A DNA stretch of 64,000 bases, taken from contig CM000692.1 of assembly GCA_000149225.2 (NCBI GenBank), forward strand, positions 1,054,001 through 1,118,000, written 5' to 3'. A program made the translations under genes and the position numbers. The notes under the pieces were generated by a model, which was not told the origin of the DNA, made no database searches, and saw nothing but the letters and a program-made list of their open reading frames with translations. Numbering within the stretch: position 1 is the first letter of the stretch; each line of letters begins with the position of its first letter. Shown piece by piece: positions 50,604-59,331 of the stretch. The DNA is from Lachancea kluyveri NRRL Y-12651. Taxonomy: Eukaryota; Ascomycota; Saccharomycetes; Saccharomycetales; Saccharomycetaceae.

Positions 50604-52013
50604 ATGACCACTTCCAAGTACTCTCAAATCCTCTTGGACAGTATCCATTTCAATGATATCCGTAATGCTATCCGTTCTCGTTCCATCGCCTGGGACGCTC
50701 TAGCGAGATCCGCCGAAGTTAGTGAACTGGATGCATCTGTTGCCAAAAAATTGGAAAGTGTCTTAATAAAACATTCTTCCTCCTCATTGAACGTTAAGGA
50801 GTCTGTTCCCTCTCTAATCCATCTGTTGGAAACTGTGGACAAACCAGAGATTAGAAAATTTGTTTCCAACCTGCTCGCAGAACTTTTATCCTCTGAAACT
50901 TATTCTCATCCTACCATTGACTATTTCTCCACCAACCCGGATTCTATTGTCAACTTGTTCAATGCTTCCTTGACGGTAAACGATGAAGACCAAACGGTTT
51001 TGATTTCCGCTTTCAACTTGGTCTCTTTGCTGATTCAACAAGGTCTGACAAACAAGGACTTGGTTTCCAAGCTTTTGTCTGATGACAAGTTCATCTCAGT
51101 CTTGAACAACTTGGAACATATGGATACTTCTTACGTTTGCATAAGATTACTACAAGAACTGTGTTCTGTCAAGGAATACCGTTCTACGATCTGGCTCTAC
51201 CAAAAAAAGTTTATTCCAACCCTTTTCCTAGTTTTGACAAAGGCTTTGGAAAGCAATTCGGCAACCAGAATTGTGCCAACCAATAGCAACAACTTGGGTA
51301 TACAACTCCAGTATTACTCCTTGTTGACGTTTTGGCTTTTAACCTTTGATGGACGCGTTGCCTCTGAATTCACCACTTCTTACTTGGCCGATTTCTTGAA
51401 GCTACTGAAACTGGTCAAGGTGACCATCAAGGAAAAAGTTTCTCGTCTATCCATTGCCATCATCTTAAACTGCGTGGCTCCTCATGTCAAGAACCACAAG
51501 AGTACCATCAAGAACCTTTTATTGTTGGGCAATGCGCTACCTGTTTTGCAATCGTTGACCGACAGAAAGTATTCGGATGATGAATTGCGCCAAGATATCG
51601 CCAGTTTGAAGGAAATCTTGGAGGAAGAATACAAAGAGTTGACATCCTTTGATGAATACGTTGCCGAGTTGGACTCCAAGTTGTTGGTTTGGTCTCCACC
51701 TCACGTAGATAACGGTTTCTGGTCCGAAAACATCGACAGTTTTAAAGAGCAAGACTGGGCCCTATTCAAAAAATTGGTAGATGTCTTGAAAGACAGCAAT
51801 TCCACCACCAGCTCTGCCTCCCAAAAGACTGCAATCCAAGTTGCTCTAAGTGACATTACTCACATCGTTGAATTGTTGCCTGAGAGTGTCGATGTCCTAG
51901 GTAAGTTGAACGGAAAAGTAATCATCATGGAGTTGTTGAATCACCCTGATTCTAAAGTTAAATACGAAGCTTTGAAGGCCACTCAAGCGTTCATTGCCCA
52001 CACCTTTAAATGA
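50604..52013 (+). CDS. VMA13: V-ATPase V1 subunit H
   Basis: Regulatory subunit H of the V1 sector of the vacuolar proton pump; it activates the assembled enzyme and silences free V1. The 469-residue protein (yeast 478) is almost wholly alpha-helical, HEAT/armadillo-like. Conserved stretches include RSRSIAWDALARSAEVSE near the N-terminus, SLLTFWLLTFDGRVASEF, and the C-terminal VDNGFWSENIDSFKEQDWALFKKLVDVL and DITHIVELLPESVDVLGKLNGKVIIMELLNHPDSKVKYEALKATQ. Orthologue of YPR036W, following GLN1 as in S. cerevisiae. Confidence 0.97.
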   Translation: MTTSKYSQILLDSIHFNDIRNAIRSRSIAWDALARSAEVSELDASVAKKLESVLIKHSSSSLNVKESVPSLIHLLETVDKPEIRKFVSNLLAELLSSETYSHPTIDYFSTNPDSIVNLFNASLTVNDEDQTVLISAFNLVSLLIQQGLTNKDLVSKLLSDDKFISVLNNLEHMDTSYVCIRLLQELCSVKEYRSTIWLYQKKFIPTLFLVLTKALESNSATRIVPTNSNNLGIQLQYYSLLTFWLLTFDGRVASEFTTSYLADFLKLLKLVKVTIKEKVSRLSIAIILNCVAPHVKNHKSTIKNLLLLGNALPVLQSLTDRKYSDDELRQDIASLKEILEEEYKELTSFDEYVAELDSKLLVWSPPHVDNGFWSENIDSFKEQDWALFKKLVDVLKDSNSTTSSASQKTAIQVALSDITHIVELLPESVDVLGKLNGKVIIMELLNHPDSKVKYEALKATQAFIAHTFK

Positions 52014-52373
52014 AAGATGGAAATAAAAAAATAAAAAAATGAAAAGAACAAAAAGAACAAAAAGAAAAATAAGCAAAAGATTACTAATAACAGAAATAAA
52101 ATAGAATGAAAACTCAAATAGGGTGAAATGTGCTCGGTATATAACAACTTTTGTACATCTTAGATATCTGTGATAAAAAGACAAAGCAAGAATGGAGCAA
52201 AAGGGGTTACAAAAAGGGAGAAACCCTTTTCGTAACGATTCGCCACGTTATAAATATGTGGCTAGCATCGTTTTACTTTTCGTTTCACTTTATCCACAGA
52301 ATTCTAACAATACATATCTGTCAAAGCAGAAACTCAATTTTTCGAGAACTACTATACGTATTGTATCAAAAGT
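52014..52373. other. convergent VMA13/ACF4 3' gap
   Basis: A 360-bp gap between convergent genes, purine-rich on the + strand just after VMA13 (A/G tracts 52020-52080). No gene is seen. Confidence 0.4.
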
Positions 52374-53201
52374 CTATTGTGCTCTCTTAAACGTGCTTAC
52401 TACGACGTCACCATCTTCAAAATCGCTTTCATTTTCGGTTTCTTTAGAAACAACGTCGTCGCCATCGGATATCTCCTCATCATCATCGTAATCCATTTTA
52501 TCCTTTAAATAATACTCCTTTTGGGGCTCTCGCTTATCAAATTCCTCTTCTTCTTCTTCATTGACTGTGAACTCATTAAACTTGTCTCTCAATCGATTCA
52601 GCAGTGGTGAGTCGGTCTTTCCATCCTTTAAATTCTGCAATCTGGAAGCAGTCAATTGTAGAAAGGATGGTCTAGTACCCAAATTGGTGTTTGATAATGA
52701 TTTTGCACCTTCGTTCTTTTTTTCTTCGTTCGATTCGGCATTAAAAAAATTGCTAATGCTCTGTCTGCTCTTTAATACGGTTGGATTGTTGTTCACATCT
52801 TGGAAAGTTCTCTGTAGCTTTTTAGTGAAAATCTGAATTTTATCGTTTGGTGCTTGACTAGCGTTCATACATTTTTCCTCAAGCGTTTGCAAATCCTTTT
52901 CAGCCTGTGCCAGCCGTTGCCTTAACTCTACAACCTGTCTTCTTTTACTGGCCAATTCGTACAATAATGTCTCTGGGAGTTGTGAAGATGATGGAGATGG
53001 CGATAGTGAGGTTGGAGATCCGTTGGCGTTATTGTGTTTTATTCTTGTTGGCGATCCCAATGGAACCGCCAAGGGGAGACCTTTCTTAGGGGTCTCCACA
53101 TCATCTTGTAGCGGTTTGTCAGCGATATTATTTTCCTGCTTCTTTACGATAGAAAGTCTGTAAAGCCCGGTTGATTCACTAATGACACGTTGGTTCGACA
53201 T
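52374..53201 (-). CDS. ACF4: actin-assembly complementing factor Acf4
   Basis: Cytoplasmic coiled-coil protein linked in yeast to in vitro actin assembly, otherwise poorly understood. The 275-residue product (yeast about 309) starts MSNQRVISESTGLYRLSIV. A Pro/Ser-rich stretch (residues about 40-75) leads to a coiled coil (LASKRRQVVELRQRLAQAEKDLQTLEEKCMNA). Conserved segments follow at KIQIFTKKLQRTFQDVNNNPTVLKSRQSISNFF and RPSFLQLTASRLQNLKDGKTDSPLLNRLRDKFNEF, then an acidic C-terminus. Identified from those blocks and from its place beside CSN12, as in YJR083C-YJR084W. Confidence 0.85.
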   Translation of the reverse strand: MSNQRVISESTGLYRLSIVKKQENNIADKPLQDDVETPKKGLPLAVPLGSPTRIKHNNANGSPTSLSPSPSSSQLPETLLYELASKRRQVVELRQRLAQAEKDLQTLEEKCMNASQAPNDKIQIFTKKLQRTFQDVNNNPTVLKSRQSISNFFNAESNEEKKNEGAKSLSNTNLGTRPSFLQLTASRLQNLKDGKTDSPLLNRLRDKFNEFTVNEEEEEEFDKREPQKEYYLKDKMDYDDDEEISDGDDVVSKETENESDFEDGDVVVSTFKRAQ

Positions 53202-53393
53202 TTCAATGGTTTTTTTTTTAAAATAATACTTTTTTTTTTCTTGATCCAGCTCTCGAGATATTAAGGCCGTTGTGTTTTGTTTTTTTGTTTTTTTTTTTCC
53301 TTTTTTTTTTCATAATTGTGAGTTCTTGAACAAAGCTATCAAAAAAACCCAACCAAACTCTATAAAACACGCCATAGAGACAAGAAATACCAA

Positions 53394-54647
53394 ATGGACC
53401 ATATTCTAGAATGTTTTATCGATAAGAAACAAAACTCTGAACTTATCGAGTTCTTGCGATACGATACCCGGTCACCAGTGGCTCAAGCTCCCTACATATT
53501 CGATGAAAAACTTGCACAACTAGCGCAAACCACGCTGGCTTTAAAAGCCAACTATCAGTCCAATTACAAATTTACACCAGAGCTATTCCATCTGGCCAAC
53601 GAACAGTTGAAACTTTTAAACCGCATTGCAGAGTGGGAGACCAGTTGGATTACATACCCGTTGTACATCGTGGCCACGCAGCTGTTCGAAATCAGCAACA
53701 AACTAGACCAATTGGTGTCAAGAAGGGCGATATCAAAGACAAAGAAAAGAGGTGATCTGGACGAGGAGAAATTCTTGGAAAAATGTGGTAGAACCATTCA
53801 TACAAGCTTCAAGCTTTGTCTCAACGACCGTGATCCAACCATGGCCCAGAATAAAAAACTGGGAGTCTACTACTTCACCAACTTGGAATTTAAGATCTAC
53901 CACAAACTACAGAACAGAGACATGGTCAAAAACTTGGTCAAAGTGTTAAACAGCCGTGGTTCTGAACTGCCCAGCCTTCACAATGCGTTGGGAGACCAAC
54001 GAGCATACATTGTGACATATTACTACTACATGGGCGAGTACTACGGTTGCAACGAGGGAGACTTCCACAAAGCGTTTGAGTATCTACAGAAAGCCCTGAT
54101 GGAATGTAACTCCGTGAGGAGAGGAGGAGGGTCAGACCAAATGAACACGATTTTAACACTGCTAGTGCCCTTTGCCATGCTATCGCATAGATGGTACCCG
54201 AACGAATCCATACTGCAAAAAAGGTATACACCTGTAGCGAACGTGTATTGCAAAATGTTCCACAGCTTGCTGAACGGGGACTTGAAGAGCTTTGACGAGG
54301 AGTTTGCAAAAAACGAGTTGTTATTCCTACGTAAGAACCTGTACACAGCAATAAGCCTGTTAAGAGAGCTTGTACTTTTAAAGTTGATCAAGAGGTGTTG
54401 GAGGGAAAACGGTTCGACGCCCATAGTCCCACTAAGCCTCGTAGCAGTTGCGTTGAAGAAGAGCCAGGAAGGCGAAGGTGACATGGATACAGGTACGATT
54501 GATGACGAAGTTCTAGATGACACGGAATGCAGTTTGGCCAACCTAATAGCCAAGGGTTACATCAAGGGGTACTTGTCGCATTCGAACAGATGTGTGGTGG
54601 TCAGCAAGGCGGAGCCATTCCCAAGACTCGTGAGGGAAGGATCCTAA
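53394..54647 (+). CDS. CSN12: PCI-domain protein Csn12
   Basis: PCI-domain protein found with the yeast COP9 signalosome and with the mRNA-biogenesis Thp3-Csn12 pair. The 417-residue product is close to yeast Csn12 (about 423). Helical repeats (for example KKLGVYYFTNLEFKIYHKLQNRDMVKNLVKVLNSRG and GDQRAYIVTYYYYMGEYYGCNEGDFHKAFEYLQKAL) lead to a C-terminal PCI/winged-helix block (PIVPLSLVAVALKKS through ECSLANLIAKGYIKGYLSHSNRCVVVSKAEPFP). Divergent from ACF4 over 192 bp, conserving the YJR083C-YJR084W pairing. Confidence 0.92.
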   Translation: MDHILECFIDKKQNSELIEFLRYDTRSPVAQAPYIFDEKLAQLAQTTLALKANYQSNYKFTPELFHLANEQLKLLNRIAEWETSWITYPLYIVATQLFEISNKLDQLVSRRAISKTKKRGDLDEEKFLEKCGRTIHTSFKLCLNDRDPTMAQNKKLGVYYFTNLEFKIYHKLQNRDMVKNLVKVLNSRGSELPSLHNALGDQRAYIVTYYYYMGEYYGCNEGDFHKAFEYLQKALMECNSVRRGGGSDQMNTILTLLVPFAMLSHRWYPNESILQKRYTPVANVYCKMFHSLLNGDLKSFDEEFAKNELLFLRKNLYTAISLLRELVLLKLIKRCWRENGSTPIVPLSLVAVALKKSQEGEGDMDTGTIDDEVLDDTECSLANLIAKGYIKGYLSHSNRCVVVSKAEPFPRLVREGS

Positions 54648-54915
54648 ACGAATGCCTTAGCAAACCAGATGGATTTGATACATACTAGTAAATAGTCAAA
54701 AGAAGACAGAGCGTATTACGTAGCACAACCTGTGGCAGGACCCCGGGTGACAGTATAATGTATCACACCGCACGAATCATGACCCGGTCGAGGGAGTGGG
54801 ATGTTCTCTATAAGCCTTGCTGCACCCACCCGGCCCCCGCCCCTCCTCGCCTCTGCTGAGAGGCCACCTTCGGAATCTTTATTTTCTCCGTTTCAGCTCT
54901 TCTTCCGAGGCCGCC

Positions 54916-54943
54916 GCTGCTGCTGCTGCTTGCTGCTGCTGCT
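54916..54943. repeat. GCT/CAG microsatellite
   Basis: Five GCT units (54916-54930), one extra T, then four GCT units (54932-54943), in non-coding GC-rich sequence. Likely length-variable between strains. Confidence 0.8.
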
Positions 54944-55399
54944 ATTGCGATTGCTGTTATCCACCCAATACCTAGGCGTCCGGGAAGGGGGGCATGTGGG
55001 GGCGGAACTCGGCCAGCGGGAGTCGGCCACGCGCCGGGTTCCAAACGAGGCGAATGACCTTTCTCCGGGAACGAACAGCCGCCAGCGTGGGAACGGGAAG
55101 TTCTGGAAAATCGTCGGTGGTATTTCAGCGCCCTACCGGGCGCCCTGATGTAACGCATATACAAACTGGGATTCTTTTCTCAGCTGCTAATACCCTGATT
55201 CACGCCTTGTAGCCTCGCTTCTATGCACCCCCAAACCGGGATGTATCAGCGCTTTGCGAGCAGCTCTGCACCTGTTGAAAACCATGACTGGGTATGTCAC
55301 GCATTTAGATCGATGACTAACGGTCATCAGAGAGAACCCGGATACGTGACATAAGCACTTGTGACCCTAGTAAACAGAAAGAGGTGGGAAAAAAAAAAC

Positions 55400-55407
55400 T
55401 ATATAAA
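55400..55407 (+). promoter_or_regulatory. TATA box of the SPO24-like gene
   Basis: TATATAAA, 140 bp upstream of the ATG at 55540 and just after an A-tract. Consensus TATA boxes are typical of regulated yeast genes. Confidence 0.6.
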
Positions 55408-55497
55408 CAGAGGCTATCGATCTCATATCTCGAGCTATCTTCTCTTGTCTATTCTTTCTCTACCATCAAGCAATAAAGAATTATCTTTAGCAAACAA

Positions 55498-55529
<32 letters not shown>
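55498..55529 (+). repeat. (ACT)n microsatellite in the 5' leader
   Basis: Ten ACT units plus AC, ending 10 bp before the ATG at 55540. It almost certainly lies in the transcribed leader. Such repeats are prone to length change. Confidence 0.85.
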
Positions 55530-55539
55530 AATTATAAAA

Positions 55540-55686
55540 ATGGCTTTCCTAGTTTTGACCTCCGAAGTTTCTCAACCATTCGTCATCCCATCTGTCTCCC
55601 CAGTCTCTGCACCATCTTCAAGAAAGAACAGTGACGCTGCAGTCGCGCCAGAAACTCCATCCAGAAAGAACTCTCTGAGTCTATGA
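55540..55686 (+). CDS. SPO24: 48-residue Ser/Pro-rich small protein, Spo24-like
   Basis: A 48-codon ORF starting with ATG in excellent context (ATAAAAATGGC), behind a consensus TATA box and an A/C-rich leader. The product begins MAFLVLTSEVSQPFVIP and is rich in Ser, Pro and Val. It holds two copies of an SRKNS motif (residues 27-31 and 41-45), which look like basophilic-kinase phosphorylation sites, and ends LSL. The place, between the orthologues of VMA13 (YPR036W) and ERV2 (YPR037C), is that of S. cerevisiae YPR036W-A (SPO24, a small sporulation protein of about 67 residues). The name rests mainly on position and size; I cannot confirm the alignment. Function here is otherwise unknown. Confidence 0.6.
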   Translation: MAFLVLTSEVSQPFVIPSVSPVSAPSSRKNSDAAVAPETPSRKNSLSL

Positions 55687-56171
55687 AAGAGTCGAAGACC
55701 ACTGTGGATCGAAGTTGAAACTCGATCGTTTTTGCACTTTTACATTTTTCTGAGGAGGGTTTTTCAGCCGGTAAGAGCAAAATTGATTTTTGTTCAATGG
55801 CATTTTAGGAGCATTTCATAATACTGATATTTCTATAGCATTATGTGTACATTATGACAAATATTATGATTTTCAAAGTTACAAACTAAACTGGTTATTT
55901 TTTTATTATTTTTTTTGTTTTGTCTCTCTTCCTTTCCTTTACCTTGGTCTCTTCTACGTGTCAGGAGAGCCGTCCTGTTGCTTCTTTCCAATGTTCTCAC
56001 ATGTTGAAGGTTTTCTCTACCGTTTTGTACGGCCACTTGAATAACCTTCCTGAAAAGGCGTACTTGATAGACAGACAGTTTTGGTCGTTGAATGTATTTA
56101 CGTATTTACATGTTATTTAAGGCAATGGCATTCTTAAAACAGAAAATTGAACCGTAGTTGCGCACACACTC
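55687..56171. other. convergent SPO24-like/TMH11 3' gap
   Basis: A 485-bp AT-rich gap between convergent ends. Part is probably the 3' untranslated region of the small gene at 55540. The 84- and 66-codon ORFs in it are T-rich and not supported. Confidence 0.4.
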
Positions 56172-56489
56172 CTATGGGTAGAACTCTTTGTACTTTCTGA
56201 AATAGTAAGCAGTACCAAAACCACCCAAGATAGTCAAAATTAAAGGAACTGGTTTCTTGAATCTGCCTGGAATACCTCTGGCGATACCAGTAACGAGCAT
56301 CAAGGACGAAGCACCCAAGGCCAGTTCTAACCCACCATCACGGTTTTGTTTCAACAAATAACCGGCGTACCCGTAGACACCACCAAATACTAAGCCAGCA
56401 ACCAAGGATGGCACGGATTTCTTACGCAAGTAACCCATGGAGCCACCAATGGTGACCAATGCACTCAATGTAAAAGCAGGATGTTCCAT
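56172..56489 (-). CDS. TMH11: TMEM14-family mitochondrial membrane protein Tmh11
   Basis: Small Gly-rich membrane protein of the TMEM14 family, mitochondrial in yeast, with a proposed but unproven link to heme or lipid transport. The ATG at 56489 (MEHPAFTLSALVTIGGSMGYL) gives 105 residues, the size I recall for YJR085C. Three or four short helices with GxxxG-type packing are visible (SLVAGLVFGGVYGYAGYLL, LELALGASSLMLVTGIARG, VPLILTILGGFGTAYYF), and it ends in a tyrosine-rich tail. A longer frame upstream lacks an ATG and reads as A/G-rich leader. Confidence 0.92.
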   Translation of the reverse strand: MEHPAFTLSALVTIGGSMGYLRKKSVPSLVAGLVFGGVYGYAGYLLKQNRDGGLELALGASSLMLVTGIARGIPGRFKKPVPLILTILGGFGTAYYFRKYKEFYP

Positions 56490-58264
56490 TATCGATGTAT
56501 TCTCGTGGTTTAGAGAAAAGAGAGAGAGAGAGAAAATGCTGAATCTCGTGTGTTCTTGAGAAGCTCCTTGTTTTTTCTTCCATATTTTTTTTCTCTCCTT
56601 TCCGCATTCCACGGAAGGAAAGGAACGCCTCCTTAAGAGTATTCTTTCGCACGGGAAACCGGCAGTTTGACTGTTTTAGAATTCATTACTCAGCACAATT
56701 GTTTTAATACAAGGGCAGCAGATAGATACGTAAGTACGTTCTTAGTAATCCAACTCACGTGTGCCGAGAAACTTTATTCTAGCAGTACGAGACAAACAGG
56801 TTATCCGTTAACCGAGTAACACGGGAGTCTTGTCCAGAAAGCTTTTATCTTTTTTTTTTTCGTAACAGGTTTGAGGAACGGTACGATGTAGTATACTTTG
56901 GGTAGATTGGTACATACCGGCATCATTCTCTTGGCGTCAGTTTGGATTTGGCTGTAATTATTTTCGACTTTCGCAACATATTTCGTTCAATGTAAGCTCC
57001 GGGTACTGGTTGTTTTGACAGTACGCACATGACGCGAAAAGATGATGTTACGAAACCAATTTATACTACATTGTCACTATCGAGGTTCCTACCATCTTAT
57101 CCGGTGCACGCACACGCACACACATGTTATATTTATGCAGCCGTAATATTGTCATTTCTAGCATGCAAATGTTGTGTCATTGCCAACATCGTTCACGTAT
57201 CTCTTATATACGGTATCTGCACTGAGTGACAGCCGCACCAGCTTTTATTGTGTATTTCTCCTGCCAGCCGAGTAGATGAGCAGAAAAAAGATAATGCGTA
57301 AATTGCAACATTAACGTCTGGTTAGACAATCATGCATGTGTATGTGAACCGATTTGCAATACCACTTCCTCGTAAGGTGGTTTCGCATCAAATAGTTTTG
57401 TTTTGGTGATTTAATGTTTTGATTTTGCTGGATGTCCAGACGTTAGAAATCAAGAGGGTTTAAGTATTGTAAGCAAAGAAAAACAATAAAAAACCCAACG
57501 TAAAAATATTAGGTTTCGGAAAATTGATCTTGGTCTTACCTGTATACTTGAAAAAAAAAAAAAAAAAATGAGGTGCTCAAGTTTCCACCAGACAATTTTT
57601 CCTTTCCTTTTTTTTGATCCAATACAAAAGGCTTCCGTGATTGTACTTCCAGATGCTAAGGCACAAAACAATTGATGGTTACTGAAAAAAGAAAATCTCG
57701 GATAGATCGCCTTCAGAATATGTTGTACCTAAATTTATAGAACTGTACTGGCGCCAACATTGTATCTTCTAGGCATGGGATCCTATAAACGTTCATTGCT
57801 AGGTACATAGCTATCAGAAAAGACCTTCTGTAACTAGCATGTATATTATCTATGTCAATTACTTTGCCAGATACTAACTAAAAGCACTTCTTGTTATTAA
57901 TTAACTATTGTTATACTCACTCATTGGGTTTTCCGCTGTTTTTCTCGTCCTGTCGCATGCACGAGGCAATTTGATGTAAAAATTAACACAGCTGAATTGC
58001 AACGAGGAGAAAAAATATCGAAAAGCCATCAGGAAATTAAAAGGGGCCGAATTTTTTTCTTTTCTACAAAAAAAAAAGATGAATTCCAACACATACCGGT
58101 GTATAGCTAATATCCAATCGATTGTTTGAACCCCAGAAATCTGCTGAAAACAAGTGTTTAGTATTCATCACTTAAATTATCCCATCGTGCTTTTGAGAGA
58201 ATTTGCCATTAGCACAATCTTAGCAGTTTAGTAGTTTGAGACCCCACCCACTCCATCTTTAGCA
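56490..58264. other. long divergent TMH11/STE18 gap
   Basis: At 1,775 bp this is the longest gap in the window. It contains a CA-rich patch near 57105-57125, an A-tract at about 57551-57568, and scattered short ORFs, the longest ATG-led one at 57029-57229 (66 codons, not recognised). I looked for a pheromone-response element (TGAAACA) close to STE18 and for an a1-alpha2 operator and found no convincing match. No tRNA or other RNA gene is recognised. Confidence 0.35.
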
Positions 58265-58567
58265 ATGTCTTCAGAAGAGCAGCAACCTCAATCACAAAAG
58301 TTGTCTTTAAGAATCCAGTATTTGAAACTAAAAAGAATCGATGAACTAAATAACAAGCTGAAACAGGAGCTAGGACGTGATCGTATCACTGCATCCAACG
58401 CATGTTTGAGTATTATTGATTATGCAACAACACACAGAGATTACGCGTTAGCAGAGATTTGGGGTTATCCACCACCAGGTTCAAACCCATTTAGAGAAAA
58501 TATGAACAAAAATTTACGAAGGGGTGGCAGCGTGCAAGATACCAACAACTGCTGTGCAATTATGTAA
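58265..58567 (+). CDS. STE18: G-protein gamma subunit of the mating pathway
   Basis: Gamma subunit of the heterotrimeric G protein coupled to the mating-pheromone receptors; with Ste4 (beta) it activates Ste5/Ste20 signalling. The product has 100 residues (yeast 110). After a Ser/Gln-rich start come the gamma helices (LRIQYLKLKRIDELNNKLKQELGRDRITASNACLSIIDYA) and the NPFREN motif (GSNPFRENMNKNLRRG). It ends CCAIM: C97 is the prenylated CAAX cysteine and C96 a likely palmitoylation site. Orthologue of YJR086W. Its presence indicates a functional pheromone pathway, though mating-type control cannot be judged from this window. Confidence 0.95.
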   Translation: MSSEEQQPQSQKLSLRIQYLKLKRIDELNNKLKQELGRDRITASNACLSIIDYATTHRDYALAEIWGYPPPGSNPFRENMNKNLRRGGSVQDTNNCCAIM

Positions 58568-58600
58568 AAAATAACAATAAAAATACAAATTCAACTTTTT

Positions 58601-59203
58601 CTAACCACCTTGTTTGCCCTCTTTCTCAATACTTACCTTGTTAAGCTTTAAATCATCATCGATTTTACCATTTTCATCACCGCATCCACAATCATAATCC
58701 TTCAAAATGGTAGCGCAGTCGTATTCCGGTTTACCTAAGTACTCATTGACGATATTGTGGATATGGCACCCCCATAATGCAGCTGTTGTTCTACTAGAAG
58801 TTTGAGGTGGGTATTTCTGTAGCATTTTCACAAAATGGTAAGAGCATTCGCCACACGGATACAACTCAGCGTAAAGTTGGATAAACATGTTCAACTTCTG
58901 TCTCTCTTCCTCAGATGGCTCATCCGGGAAACGCGCTAACAAGGTATGGAAATACTTCCAAGAAGCTCTTCCTACCTCTTTCTTGGTTTCTGGATCCGGC
59001 ATGGAAGGCATTATTGACTTCATCTGCTTGGAATCGGAAGCAACGCCTTCATCTTGTACCTTTGGTAAGGCATCTTTTTCGATAGTAGGTGAGTGAGGAT
59101 CATTACTTGTAGTGTATGAGAGCTGGTTTGAGGAAAATAGATACCATAGTGCTATTAATATAAGAGCAGCAAATATGCTCACAAATCTTTGTCTGTGCAA
59201 CAT
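58601..59203 (-). CDS. ERV2: ER lumenal sulfhydryl oxidase Erv2
   Basis: FAD-dependent thiol oxidase that makes disulfides in the ER lumen and passes them to protein disulfide isomerase. The 200-residue product (yeast 196) has an N-terminal signal anchor (residues about 8-23, SIFAALILIALWYLFS). The catalytic pair is C117-G-E-C120, the structural pair C146/C163 shows CX16C spacing, and the shuttle motif is C172-G-C174. The flavin-binding core includes GRASWKYFHTLLARFPDEP and AALWGCHIHNIVNEYLGKPEYDC. The shuttle CGC and signal anchor distinguish it from mitochondrial Erv1. Only about 33 bp separates it from the convergent STE18 stop. Orthologue of YPR037C. Confidence 0.96.
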   Translation of the reverse strand: MLHRQRFVSIFAALILIALWYLFSSNQLSYTTSNDPHSPTIEKDALPKVQDEGVASDSKQMKSIMPSMPDPETKKEVGRASWKYFHTLLARFPDEPSEEERQKLNMFIQLYAELYPCGECSYHFVKMLQKYPPQTSSRTTAALWGCHIHNIVNEYLGKPEYDCATILKDYDCGCGDENGKIDDDLKLNKVSIEKEGKQGG

Positions 59204-59331
59204 TTGTGTTTTCTTGGTTACGACTTGTTGGCTTTGTTAATAAAGTGCCTCAACATAATGCCAAAAAATAAAACCAAAGCACACCCTGTCGGTAACACAA
59301 GACACAGAAAACAGCAAGAACAACAAGACAC

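Larger units (their letters stand above)
54648..55539. other. CSN12 to SPO24-like gap with a GC-rich block
   Basis: An 892-bp gap. Its middle (about 54780-55150) is strikingly GC-rich for this genome. It contains two CCCCT/AGGGG words (54840-54844, 54986-54990), two GCT microsatellites (54916-54930, 54932-54943), a TTCTGGAA heat-shock-type pair near 55100, and a GC inverted repeat (55128-55143, 6-bp arms, 4-bp loop). ORFs of about 115 codons cross it on both strands, but look like by-products of few AT-rich stop codons. Confidence 0.45.

Noticed and set aside
54801-55164. ORFs of about 115 codons on both strands in the GC-rich gap
   Set aside because: They overlap each other, are Pro/Arg/Ala/Leu simple sequence including GCT repeats, and are explained by scarce AT-rich stop codons in GC-rich DNA.
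57500-57530. TTTCGGAA word resembling the core of a point-centromere CDEIII element
   Set aside because: The rest of the CDEIII consensus is absent and there is no RTCACRTG (CDEI) at the right distance across an AT-rich CDEII; the CACGTG clusters elsewhere likewise lack CDEII/CDEIII.
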